Positions 25,606 through 33,694 of a DNA stretch of 52,272 bases are shown one piece after another. The notes beneath the pieces are model-generated. The model did no database searches and was not told where the DNA came from. It saw only the letters and a list, made by a program, of their open reading frames with translations. This DNA is from Bauldia sp. (GTDB taxonomy: Bacteria; Pseudomonadota; Alphaproteobacteria; Rhizobiales; Kaistiaceae). A program made the position numbers and the translations under genes. The stretch lies in NCBI GenBank assembly GCA_020849325.1, contig JADLGL010000094.1:1-52272 (forward strand), in the 5' to 3' direction. The stretch's first letter is position 1. Every line of letters begins with the position of its first letter.

Positions 25606-26628
25606 CTACTCGAAGAGGAACGCCCTGATCTCCGCGACCAGTTCTTCCGGCGTCGCGTAGAGCGCCGCCGTCATCTCCGCGAGCTCGGCAGCGCTGCGAT
25701 AGCGGAGATCGATGTTGAGCGTGGCGGCCTCGGCGATGAAATCGGGGTCGACCATCATCTGCTCGAACGCCACGCGCATGGCGGCGACGAAGGCGGGATC
25801 GGAGCCGGCCGGCGCGATGATCGGGCGGGAGAAGCCGATGGCGGCCGTGATCGCTTCGAAGAACGCCAACTGCCCCTCGACGATCGGGAAATCGTAGGCG
25901 TAGGGCGCGGCGATGTCGTCGCGACGCTCGGGCCCCATGTAGAGAAGAAGTTTCAGATCGCCCGACTCGATGAGCGGCGCGAACGTCACCGGGTAGGAGG
26001 AGTAGGGCCCGCAGGCGCCATCGATCTCGCCGCGCGCCACCGCGAGGGCAATACTGCCAACGGTATCGTAGCCGTAGATCGGCGTGATCCGGAGGCCGAA
26101 GCCGCGCTTGAGGATGGCGTAGTTGGCGGTCGTCGTGCCGGTCGCCGAAAGGGCGCCGAAGGTCGCATCGCGCTGACGGAGATCCTCGACGGTGGCGATC
26201 CCGCTCCGGGTGCCGACGATGCAGATCGACGTGCTGCGGAGGAACGCGCCGATCCACTCGGTCGTGCGCGGGTCGAACAGGCCGTCGAGCGCGCCGGCGC
26301 GGGCCTGGAACGGGATGGCGCTCGAGATCTGGGCGATGGTCGGCTCGCGGACCGGATCGAGCTGCGACATGAATTCGAGAAGGCGCATGCCGCCGCCGCC
26401 GGGGATGTTCTGGACGACGATCGACGGATTGCCGGGGAGGTACTTGACGATGTGCCGCGCGACCAGGCGCGTCTCGGTGTCGGTCACGCCGCCGGCGGCG
26501 TTGCCGACGAGAAGGCGGATGGTCCTGCCGGTGAAGTCGTAGGCCGGTGCGGGCGCCTGGGCAGGCGCCGCGGACACGAAACCGGCCAGCACGACGGCGG
26601 CCGCTGCAATGATCTTGAACGGACGCAT
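25606..26628 (-). CDS. TctC/Bug-type periplasmic solute-binding protein, cassette 3
   Basis: 340 residues from ATG 26628, with GGAGGGGG upstream; longer in-frame extensions lack conservation. The signal peptide ends SAAPAQA. Marks are 'IRLLVGNAAGGVTDTETRLV', 'IVVQNIPGGGGMRLLEF', 'GYDTVGSIALAVARGEIDGA' and the end 'LYATPEELVAEIRAFLFE'. It is the first gene of the six-gene minus-strand array and so the likely site of the main promoter. It is divergent from the amidinotransferase-fold gene. Confidence 0.9.
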   Translation of the reverse strand: MRPFKIIAAAAVVLAGFVSAAPAQAPAPAYDFTGRTIRLLVGNAAGGVTDTETRLVARHIVKYLPGNPSIVVQNIPGGGGMRLLEFMSQLDPVREPTIAQISSAIPFQARAGALDGLFDPRTTEWIGAFLRSTSICIVGTRSGIATVEDLRQRDATFGALSATGTTTANYAILKRGFGLRITPIYGYDTVGSIALAVARGEIDGACGPYSSYPVTFAPLIESGDLKLLLYMGPERRDDIAAPYAYDFPIVEGQLAFFEAITAAIGFSRPIIAPAGSDPAFVAAMRVAFEQMMVDPDFIAEAATLNIDLRYRSAAELAEMTAALYATPEELVAEIRAFLFE

Positions 26629-26959
26629 GGCCCCCTCCGCAAGCTTCGCGCGCAGGATCGCGGTCTGAGGCTGGCTGGTCAAGCCGAGGAGGCGGCTTCG
26701 GCACGGCAGGATTGCATTGCGCCGCGGGCCGGTGCTGCCGGGGAGGTGGTCCATTCCGGCGGATCACGCTCTTCGTCTCCCCGATGACGCCGGGATCTCC
26801 TGCGACGATCCGTCCGCCCGTTCCCCGGATCACGCCCCCGGCCGCGACCGGCCGCGCGGGCGGATGGCGAAATCGGGGGAAGCGGCCCGCGTGCCGACCG
26901 GCTAGGAAGGAATTGGCGGCGCGTTGTAAAGAGGCGCGGGCTTCGGGACGGGGGCAGTG
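26629..26959. other. Divergent intergenic region of the cassette locus
   Basis: 331 bases between the start of binding protein 3 (minus) and the amidinotransferase-fold gene (plus). No ORF with protein-like composition and no inverted repeat strong enough to name. It must contain the promoters of both arms. I could not assign -35/-10 pairs with confidence. Confidence 0.4.
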
Positions 26960-27877
26960 ATGGACGGTGAGGGGCTGACCGGCTACGGCCGCACCATCGC
27001 GGGGCTGGCCGAGCCGGCGTTCCTTCTCAACGCGCCGTTTTCGCTCGATACCGCAATCGCCAACAACGCCACGATGGAGAAGCTCGGACCGGCCGGTCGC
27101 GCGGTGGACCGCGGGCGGGCGATGGCGGAGTGGCTCAGCCTCTACAACCACCTTGCGGCGCGGAGCCTCGTCTACCTGCTCCCGAGCGTTGCGGGTCTGC
27201 AGGACCAGACCTTCGTCGCCAATGCCGGCGCGATGCTGGTGCATCTCGACGATCCGGTGTTCCTCGTCTCCAAGTTCCGGGCGGCGGGCCGGGCCGGCGA
27301 GAGCGCCGTGGGGCAGCGCTTCTTCGACCTCATGGGCGTTCCGACGGTTGCCGCTCCGGCCGAGTTCGAGGGCGAAGCCGACCTGAAGTACCTCCGCGAG
27401 AGCGTCTATTTCGGCGGTCACGGCCTGCGGTCGAGCACGGCGGCGCATCGCTTCATGGCCGAGCGCTTCGGCATGACGGTGGTGCCGGTGCCTCTGCACG
27501 ACCCGCACCTCTACCACCTCGACTGCATCCTCCACGTGATCGACCGGACGACGGTGCTGCTCGCCACCGCGGCGGTCGACCGTGAACACCTTCTTGCCAT
27601 CGAGGCGGTCGCCGACGTGATCGACGTGCCGCTCGACATCGCCTATCGCGGCGGGACCAACATCGCCCGCATCGGCAACACGCTCCTCGGCGACACGAAG
27701 CCGGGCGATGGTCCGCTCCGCGAGATCGAAGCGGCGAAGCGCGCGTTCTGGGAGCGCGTCGCGACGCTGACGGGGCTCGACCTGGTGACGTTCGACCTCT
27801 CGGAGTTCCACAAATCAGGGGCGATGCTCTCGTGCCTGGTGCTGCCGCTCAACGCGCCGCACCTGCGGGCGCGGTAG
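26960..27877 (+). CDS. DDAH/amidinotransferase-fold hydrolase
   Basis: 305 residues of the arginine deiminase/DDAH superfamily (COG1834-like), whose members attack guanidine or amidine carbons. Visible marks are 'FVANAG' (85-90), 'EFEGEADLKY' with the acidic pair near 137-141, catalytic His186 in 'YHLDCILH', and Cys292 in 'KSGAMLSCLVLPL' at the C-terminal nucleophile position. The acidic motif is E-G-E-A-D rather than the usual E-G-G-D, and the Cys loop lacks the usual GGG, so the substrate is probably not a standard arginine derivative. ATG 26960 follows GGGGG; a GTG one codon earlier is possible. The next gene starts 20 bases after the stop, so they form an operon with ATP-grasp 2. Confidence 0.75.
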   Translation: MDGEGLTGYGRTIAGLAEPAFLLNAPFSLDTAIANNATMEKLGPAGRAVDRGRAMAEWLSLYNHLAARSLVYLLPSVAGLQDQTFVANAGAMLVHLDDPVFLVSKFRAAGRAGESAVGQRFFDLMGVPTVAAPAEFEGEADLKYLRESVYFGGHGLRSSTAAHRFMAERFGMTVVPVPLHDPHLYHLDCILHVIDRTTVLLATAAVDREHLLAIEAVADVIDVPLDIAYRGGTNIARIGNTLLGDTKPGDGPLREIEAAKRAFWERVATLTGLDLVTFDLSEFHKSGAMLSCLVLPLNAPHLRAR

Positions 27878-27896
27878 TCGGGCGGGGGCGCGCGGG

Positions 27897-28754
27897 ATGA
27901 CGGGCGCCGGCAATACGGGCGAGCGGCTTCGGATCGTGGTGATCCACCACGTAAGCGAGCCGGCCGAGCGGATGGAACGGCACTATCTCATCGGCGATTT
28001 CAGCGCGGCGTGGCGGCGGGCGGGCCATTCCGTGGTCCATGTCGCGGGCGCCGGCGATCTGCCGCCGGGCGACGTCGCGATCGTCCATGTCGACCTTTCG
28101 GTCGTCCCCGGCGTCTATGCGGCAACGGCCGCGCGGCATTTCCCGGTCGTCCTCAACGGCCGCCTCCGCGACATCCGGAAGAGGCGGGTCAGTGCGGCGC
28201 TGGCGCCGGCCGGCTACGGTGGACCGGTGATCGTCAAGACCGACCGGAACTTTGCCGGGGCGTCCGAGGCGCAGCGTCTGCCGGCGTGGCGGAAACGGGT
28301 CGACCATCTCGCGATGAAGGTCGCCGGCCGGGACGTCGCCGCCGGCAGATATCCGGTCTTCCCGTCGCTCGGCGACGTGCCCTGGCGCCTTCGCGTCCAT
28401 CCGCAGCTCGTGATCGAGCGCTTTCTGCCCGAACGGGACGATGGCGCGTGGTTCGTGCGGCAGACCCTCTTCCTCGCCGGCCGCGACGTGAGCTGGCGCG
28501 TCCGCGGCAGCACGCCCGTCGTCCGCGCGGCGGAGGCGACCGGCGACGAGGAGGTGCCGACACCGCCGGCGATCCGCGCCAGGGCCGCCGCGATCGGGCT
28601 CGACTACGGCAAGATCGACTACCTCGAAGCGGGCGGCGTGCCGGTGGTGATCGACGTTGCCAAAACCATCGGCGGCCTCGGTTCGGCGCCGGAGTCGGTC
28701 TCGCGTCTCGCCGGCGCCGTCGCGGACCTCTGGGTGGCGCGCTCGCGGCCGTAG
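27897..28754 (+). CDS. ATP-grasp-like protein (second of two)
   Basis: 285 residues. 'GYGGPVIVKTDRNFAG' resembles the ATP-grasp lysine strand and phosphate loop (about 103-118). 'HPQLVIERFLPE' is the hinge acidic strand, and 'IGLDYGKIDYLEAGG' then 'VVIDVAKTIGG' takes the place of the metal motif. In relatives the last motif is usually D-x-N-x-T; here Asn is Ala, so metal binding may be weakened. The start ATG 27897 lies 20 bases after the amidinotransferase-fold gene. Possible role: joining a carboxylate to an amine in the same pathway. Only the fold is supported. Confidence 0.65.
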   Translation: MTGAGNTGERLRIVVIHHVSEPAERMERHYLIGDFSAAWRRAGHSVVHVAGAGDLPPGDVAIVHVDLSVVPGVYAATAARHFPVVLNGRLRDIRKRRVSAALAPAGYGGPVIVKTDRNFAGASEAQRLPAWRKRVDHLAMKVAGRDVAAGRYPVFPSLGDVPWRLRVHPQLVIERFLPERDDGAWFVRQTLFLAGRDVSWRVRGSTPVVRAAEATGDEEVPTPPAIRARAAAIGLDYGKIDYLEAGGVPVVIDVAKTIGGLGSAPESVSRLAGAVADLWVARSRP

Positions 28755-28879
28755 GTTCGGTGTTCGGCGGCCCTCCGCGACCGCATTTTGGCATGCCCGG
28801 CCGCGAAGTTTGACTTGCGCCGCCCAAAGGCGCCACGATTTGGCGTTAGCTCCCGGGAGAGGGGCGAGCGAGGCAGGAC

Positions 28880-29683
28880 ATGCGATCCACGGTGCTCGTC
28901 GTCGACGACGACGTTACCGCCGCCGAAGAACTCGGCGACATGGTCTCGCTCGCCGGGTGGAACGCGGAAGCCGCGACCGGTGCCGAGGAGGCGCTCGAAC
29001 GGCTGGGCGCGCGGCCCGACATCGGCGTGGTCATTACCGACCTCTTCATGACCGGCCCGTCCGGTTTCGACCTCATCCAGCGCTCGCGCCGGGCGCTCGC
29101 CGAGCCGCCGGCCTTCGTCATCGTCACCGCGCACCCCGCCTACGACCTCGCCGTCCGGGCGATCCACAACGAGGTCGTCGATTTCGTCGAGAAGCCGGTG
29201 TCCGGCCCGGCGCTCCGCGCCGCCCTCAGCCGCGCGGCGGCATCGGGCCACCTGCAGTCGCCGTCGAGCGGCGGCACCGGGGCGCTCCGCGACGTGGCCG
29301 GCCGGACGGTGGCGGATTTCATCCGGCTCCGCGAGCACGTGCGGAAGACGCTGACGGAAGACCTTTCGGTCGATCCGTGCCTCGACATCCTCCTTCACGC
29401 CGCCGACGCCGAGTACAAGGGCAAGGTGCTCTCGGTTTCGTCCGCCTGCAGCGCCTCGGGGGTGCCGACGACCACCGCGCTCCGCCGCATCGCCGATCTC
29501 GAAGAGGCCGGGCTCATCAAGCGCGAGGCCTCCGCGACCGACCGGCGCCTCTCCCTTCTCCGCCTCACCGAGGCGGGCCGGAGCCGGATCGCCGACATTG
29601 CGCGCCGCTACGGCAGCCGGACCACGATCGCGGGCTCGTTCGACCCCGGCGTGACGTTCCGCGCGCCCTTGGGATCGGCTTGA
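28880..29683 (+). CDS. Response regulator with MarR-type output domain
   Basis: 267 residues. The receiver domain occupies 1-120 with the acidic pocket in 'VVDDD', the phosphoryl Asp in 'VVITDLFM', Thr in 'FVIVTAH' and Lys in 'VEKPV'. A linker of about 40 residues leads to a winged helix like MarR/PadR: 'SGVPTTTALRRIADLEEAGL' is the recognition helix region and 'DRRLSLLRLTEAGRSRI' the wing and end helix. Receiver-MarR fusions are uncommon compared with OmpR or NarL outputs. First gene of a three-gene signalling operon. ATG 28880 is preceded by AGGCAGG. Confidence 0.88.
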   Translation: MRSTVLVVDDDVTAAEELGDMVSLAGWNAEAATGAEEALERLGARPDIGVVITDLFMTGPSGFDLIQRSRRALAEPPAFVIVTAHPAYDLAVRAIHNEVVDFVEKPVSGPALRAALSRAAASGHLQSPSSGGTGALRDVAGRTVADFIRLREHVRKTLTEDLSVDPCLDILLHAADAEYKGKVLSVSSACSASGVPTTTALRRIADLEEAGLIKREASATDRRLSLLRLTEAGRSRIADIARRYGSRTTIAGSFDPGVTFRAPLGSA

Positions 29684-29724
29684 GCGGCGCTGCCGCCCCC
29701 TCCTTCGGCGGCGCCGCACCGCGG

Positions 29725-30126
29725 ATGCCGCTCCGCGTCCTCATCGTCGACGACGAGCACGAGATTTCCGAGGAGATCGCGGAGTTCCTGACGCGGTTCG
29801 ACGTCGAGCCCTTCTGCGTCGACCGCTGCAGCGCCGCGCTCCGCGCGCTCGAAGCGGGCGACGCGTTCCGCGTGATGGTGACCGACCTCCGGATGCCCGA
29901 CATGAACGGCATCGACCTCCTCCGCCGCATCTATGCGCCGGGCGGCATCGGCGCCGAGACCAACCTCAAGAGCATCGTCCTCACCGGCCACGGCACGCCC
30001 ACCGACATTTCCGCCGCGCGCGACGCCGGGGCATTCGCGACGCTGCGGAAGCCGTGCAGCCTTCGCGATCTTCTCCGCACCATCGAGGCGGCGGCGGAGC
30101 GGCCGCTCGGGGCGCGGCCGGGATGA
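29725..30126 (+). CDS. Single-domain response regulator
   Basis: 133 residues: a stand-alone receiver domain with acidic residues in 'LIVDDEHE', the phosphoryl Asp in 'VMVTDLRMPDMNG', Thr in 'IVLTGHG' and Lys in 'LRKPC'. No output domain, so it may act as a phosphate shuttle or sink between the kinase and the REC-MarR protein. A TTG at 29680 in frame, overlapping the upstream stop by 4 bases, is a possible earlier start. Its stop overlaps the kinase start by 4 bases (ATGA). Confidence 0.87.
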   Translation: MPLRVLIVDDEHEISEEIAEFLTRFDVEPFCVDRCSAALRALEAGDAFRVMVTDLRMPDMNGIDLLRRIYAPGGIGAETNLKSIVLTGHGTPTDISAARDAGAFATLRKPCSLRDLLRTIEAAAERPLGARPG

Positions 30127-32735
30127 GGACCGACCGGCTCGGCGTTTCGATCCTCCTCGGCGTCCTCGTCGGGGCGATCGGGTTTGCGGTGAACCTCGAC
30201 CCGGTGCGCTCGGGCTTCGGGCTCGAACTGATGTTCGGCGGCATCGGGACGTTCTTCCTGATGCGCGTCGGCGACCGCTGGTCGGCGATCATCGCCGCGG
30301 TGCTGTCGAGCTCGGCTACGCTCTTCGTGTGGGGCGATCCGATCGCCTTCGCGCTCATTCTCGGCGAGGCCGCGGCGTGCCTCTGGTTCCTCGAACGGCG
30401 CCGGGCCGACCCCCTGGTGGTGTCGCCGGTCTACTGGCTCGTCGTCGGCGTGCCGGTGATCGCGTTCTACTATGGCGTCATCGTCGGCGATCCGTCGGCG
30501 GCGGTGGTGGCGCGCGGCGCGAGCCGGATCGTCAACGCCCTCGCCAACGTCGCGCTCGGCTCGCTTCTCGCCTCGCTCGCGATGGCCGCGGTGCCGCTCC
30601 TCCGCTGGCGGCGGCCGCGGTCGATGCGGATCGCGATCGTCGAGGTGCTCGTCGCCTTCACGATCATGCCGGTGGTGCTCTACTCGGCCTTTGCAGCGCC
30701 GGGCTACCAGTACGAGCTCGAGGCCTCGGCGGAGGAGGTGGTGACGCGGGCGGCCAAGGACGCGGCGACGCGCGCCGAGACGCTGATCGCCGAAATCCGC
30801 CGCGAGACGAGCGCCATCGGCCAGCGCGCCTTCGCGCCCGGCGTCGTCGACACCGAAGCGGCGATCGAGGGCCGGCCGGTGCCCTATGCCGTCGAGCGCA
30901 TCTTCATCGCCAACCACCGGCGCGAACTGATCGCCTCGCTGTCCTCGGCAGGGATCGTCACCTATCCCGACGGCGCCGTGCGGCTGCCCGACCTCGGCAC
31001 GACGCGCCTCCGCGACCAGGTCGACGAATACGGCCGGGCGGTGCCGGTCATTTCGGTCGAGCTGATCCAGAACGAGGTGGTCACGGTCGGCTGGGCGGTG
31101 GCGGTGATCGAGGCCGACCGGTTCCGCAGCTACGTCCTTCCCGCCGAGGCGCCGCCGCACGTTGCGATCGGGGTGGTCTCCGGCCGCGGCGAGGTGGTGG
31201 TGTCGACCGGCATGGCCGTTTCGGGGGCGGAGGACGAAGGCCACCTCCTCGCGGTCGAACCGCTGACGATGGGCGGGTGGCAGATCGAGGCGCGCTACGA
31301 CGCGGATGCGTTCGCCACCGAATACCGCGAGCGCTCGGCGCAGTTCCTCGGGCTGATGCTGCTGATCGTCGGGCTCGGCGTCCTCGCCTCGACGATCGCC
31401 GCACGGCTCGTGACGCGGCCGCTCGAAAACCTCGCGCGATCGATCGCCCGGCAGGGAGCGCCGGGCGTGCCGGTGACGGCGGGCGTGATCGAGGCGGACG
31501 CGCTCGCCCATGCGGTTGAGGTGTCGCGCGCCGAGGCCGACCGCTACACGCAGGAGAACAAGGTTCTGGCGCTCCGGCTCGCGTCGCTGGTGGCGCACGC
31601 GCCGGTCAAGATCTATGCCGCCGAGCGGCGCGGCGACGAATTCGTCGTCGCCTATGCGAGCCCCGGCCTGTCGGCGTCGCTGGGGCTCGACCTCGAGCCC
31701 GGCGTGCCGTTCGCGGCGATCGACCGGCACCTCCACCCGGCCGACCGGCGGCGGGTGGTGGAGGACCGTCACCGGCTCGCCGAAACCGGGCGGTTCCAGG
31801 CGGAGTACCGCGTCGTGCGCCCGTCGGGCGAGACGATCTGGATCGCCGACGTGGCGGTGCTCGTCCGCGACGCGGAAGGGCAGCCGCGCGAGATCGTCGG
31901 CGTCGTCCTCGACGTGACGAACCGGAAACTCGCGGACCTGCGGATGCAGCAGAGCGCAAAGCTCATCAATCTCGGCCAGATGGCGACGGGCCTCGCCCAC
32001 GAACTCAACCAGCCGCTCAACGTCATCGGCATGGCGGCGGAGAATGCGATGTTCGCGCTCGACGGGGACGGCGCCGGCGCGCGCGACGTCGTCTGGAAGA
32101 AGCTGTCGCGGATCGAGGCGCAGGTGCAGCGCGCGAGCCGCCTCGTCGATCACCTCCGCATCTTCGGCCGCATGCCCGACGACAACGCCGCCCCGTTCGC
32201 CGTCGAAGGCGCGGTCCGCGCGGCGCTGTCGATGGTCGAGGCGCAGATCCGGCTCCAGGGCGTCCAGCTCGCCGGTACGTTCCACGATGCCGACGCCTTC
32301 GTCGTCGGCGCAGCGCAGCGGCTCGAGCAGGTCGTGATCAACATCGCGCTGAATGCGCTCGACGCCGTCGTCACGCGGGCGCGGGCGGCGATGCCGACGA
32401 TCGAGACGCCGACGCCGTTCGGGCGGATCGCCGTCGACGTCCGCCGGGCACCGGCGCGGAACGCCGTCGTCATCGAAATCGCCGACAATGGCGGCGGGAT
32501 CGCGCCCGACGTGTTCGAGCGCATCTTCGAGCCGTTCGTGACGACGAAGCCGCCGGGCGCCGGCACCGGCCTCGGACTGTCGCTGTCGTTCGGCATCGTC
32601 ACCGACATGGGCGGGACGCTGGCGGCCGAGAACCGCGGCGAAGGCGCCGTCTTCACCATCGAGCTTCCGCTCGCCGAAGCGGTGTCCCAGGGTGTGGACC
32701 GGGCCCGCAAGACGGGCCCGGTCGCCGCGGAGTAG
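30123..32735 (+). CDS. Seven-helix PAS sensor histidine kinase
   Basis: 870 residues. About seven transmembrane helices (1-195) of MASE-like type are followed by an extracytoplasmic sensor stretch of about 220 residues and another helix ('LGLMLLIVGLGVLASTIA'). A PAS domain (about 480-610) ends 'VGVVLDVTNRKLADLRM'. The HisKA phosphoacceptor is His626 in 'GLAHELNQPL'. The ATPase domain has N box 'INIALNALDAV', G1 'DNGGGI' and G2 'GAGTGLGLSL'. It starts by ATGA overlap with the receiver gene. Likely phosphorylates both receivers upstream. Signal unknown. Confidence 0.93.
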   Translation: MRTDRLGVSILLGVLVGAIGFAVNLDPVRSGFGLELMFGGIGTFFLMRVGDRWSAIIAAVLSSSATLFVWGDPIAFALILGEAAACLWFLERRRADPLVVSPVYWLVVGVPVIAFYYGVIVGDPSAAVVARGASRIVNALANVALGSLLASLAMAAVPLLRWRRPRSMRIAIVEVLVAFTIMPVVLYSAFAAPGYQYELEASAEEVVTRAAKDAATRAETLIAEIRRETSAIGQRAFAPGVVDTEAAIEGRPVPYAVERIFIANHRRELIASLSSAGIVTYPDGAVRLPDLGTTRLRDQVDEYGRAVPVISVELIQNEVVTVGWAVAVIEADRFRSYVLPAEAPPHVAIGVVSGRGEVVVSTGMAVSGAEDEGHLLAVEPLTMGGWQIEARYDADAFATEYRERSAQFLGLMLLIVGLGVLASTIAARLVTRPLENLARSIARQGAPGVPVTAGVIEADALAHAVEVSRAEADRYTQENKVLALRLASLVAHAPVKIYAAERRGDEFVVAYASPGLSASLGLDLEPGVPFAAIDRHLHPADRRRVVEDRHRLAETGRFQAEYRVVRPSGETIWIADVAVLVRDAEGQPREIVGVVLDVTNRKLADLRMQQSAKLINLGQMATGLAHELNQPLNVIGMAAENAMFALDGDGAGARDVVWKKLSRIEAQVQRASRLVDHLRIFGRMPDDNAAPFAVEGAVRAALSMVEAQIRLQGVQLAGTFHDADAFVVGAAQRLEQVVINIALNALDAVVTRARAAMPTIETPTPFGRIAVDVRRAPARNAVVIEIADNGGGIAPDVFERIFEPFVTTKPPGAGTGLGLSLSFGIVTDMGGTLAAENRGEGAVFTIELPLAEAVSQGVDRARKTGPVAAE
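32697..32723 (+). repeat. 11-bp hairpin inside the kinase 3' end
   Basis: GACCGGGCCCG (32697-32707), loop CAAGA, CGGGCCCGGTC (32713-32723), perfect, overlapping the last codons of the kinase gene. No T-run follows. It could slow degradation of the mRNA 3' end or aid termination. Confidence 0.45.
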
Positions 32736-32895
32736 GGCACCGTCTCCGGCAGCCGCAGGGTCCGGCCCCATCGGTTTGGCGCTGTTCCTCTTTGAGCCTC
32801 CCCCTTGCGGATAGCCGGAAGGCGGCAAGCGCAGCGCCGCCGCCTTCGGGGGCGCGGCCTCGGGCCCGGCACCTGCCGCGCGTCCTACCCCCTCC

Positions 32896-32918
32896 CGAAC
32901 CGGCTGATCGCCGGTTCG
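32896..32918. terminator. Hairpin between convergent genes
   Basis: CGAACCGGC (32896-32904), loop TGATC, GCCGGTTCG (32910-32918). It is followed by a second small hairpin (ACCTCCC and GGGAGGT, 32919-32940). No T-run. The gap 32736-32974 lies between convergent genes and contains no ORF I trust. Confidence 0.35.
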
Positions 32919-32974
32919 ACCTCCCCGCAAGTGGGAGGTTCAGATGTCACCTGGGGCCCCAATCCACGGACACC

Positions 32975-33496
32975 CTACGGCGCTGCCGGCGGGGTGAGGG
33001 CGGTCGTGATCGAGGTCGCAAGGTCGGCCGCGTCGGTCTGGATCGCGAAGCCGGCGGCGGTCAGCACCACGACGTCGATGCGGACGCCGATCCGGTCCGC
33101 GCCGCCGATCGCCGGCGTGACGTCCACGACCAGCACCGTCACGCCGTCGGTCGTCGTCGCGACGGCCGAAACGGCGCCGACGACGGTGCCGTCACTCGTG
33201 ACGATGGCCATGCCGACCGCGTCGGCCGCCTCGATGACCGCGAAGGGCGGCGTGCCGGTGTCGGCCGCGACCATCATCGCGCCGACGGCGGGGGCCGTGG
33301 TGTTGATGACCGCGGGCGGTGTGGTGACGCCGCGGTTCTGGTTCATCGTGTCGTCGATGTTGCGATTGACGTTCATCGGCTTGCCGATGATCGCGTCTAC
33401 CTCATCGCCGCCGCCGACGGTCACGTCGATGGCGAAAGCGGGACCGGCCGCCAGCACGGCCGCGAGGGCGGCCGTCGCAACCTTCATGCGATTCAT
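32975..33496 (-). CDS. Secreted PRC-barrel-like protein
   Basis: 173 residues from ATG 33496 (AGGAG eight bases upstream; a GTG at 33502 is an alternative). The signal peptide is 'MKVATAALAAVLAAGPAFA'. An Asn-rich segment ('NVNRNIDDTMNQNRG') is followed by a C-terminal domain of small hydrophobic strands, 'VGMAIVTSDGTVVGAVSAV' and 'VTVLVVDVTPAIGG', which looks like the PRC-barrel beta-fold with its DGxxVGxV turn. Exported to the periplasm. Function not known. Confidence 0.7.
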   Translation of the reverse strand: MNRMKVATAALAAVLAAGPAFAIDVTVGGGDEVDAIIGKPMNVNRNIDDTMNQNRGVTTPPAVINTTAPAVGAMMVAADTGTPPFAVIEAADAVGMAIVTSDGTVVGAVSAVATTTDGVTVLVVDVTPAIGGADRIGVRIDVVVLTAAGFAIQTDAADLATSITTALTPPAAP

Positions 33497-33694
33497 TTCC
33501 ACTGCTCCTGCTCGATATTACGGCGGCATTCGCGCCGCTGGGCCAAGGGCCTAGATCGACATCCGCAATAAGTCGACTCACAAAGTCATGTTTATACGGC
33601 CGTGGCTTTCCGAAGGGAGCCGAGCCGATCGGATCGGCTGCCGCCTGGTGAACGCCGCGGTGCTCCCGCCGTCGGGCGACGTCACGAGGTGCGG

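Noticed and set aside
21816-25628. 1270-residue plus-strand ORF opposite the binding protein and methyltransferase genes
   Set aside because: It is the mirror frame of real genes with strong GC third-position bias. The translation is Arg/Gly/Asp-rich low complexity without domains, while the opposite strand encodes clear TctC and methyltransferase motifs.
29931-32930. 999-residue minus-strand ORF opposite the histidine kinase
   Set aside because: Antisense shadow of a kinase with all catalytic boxes intact.
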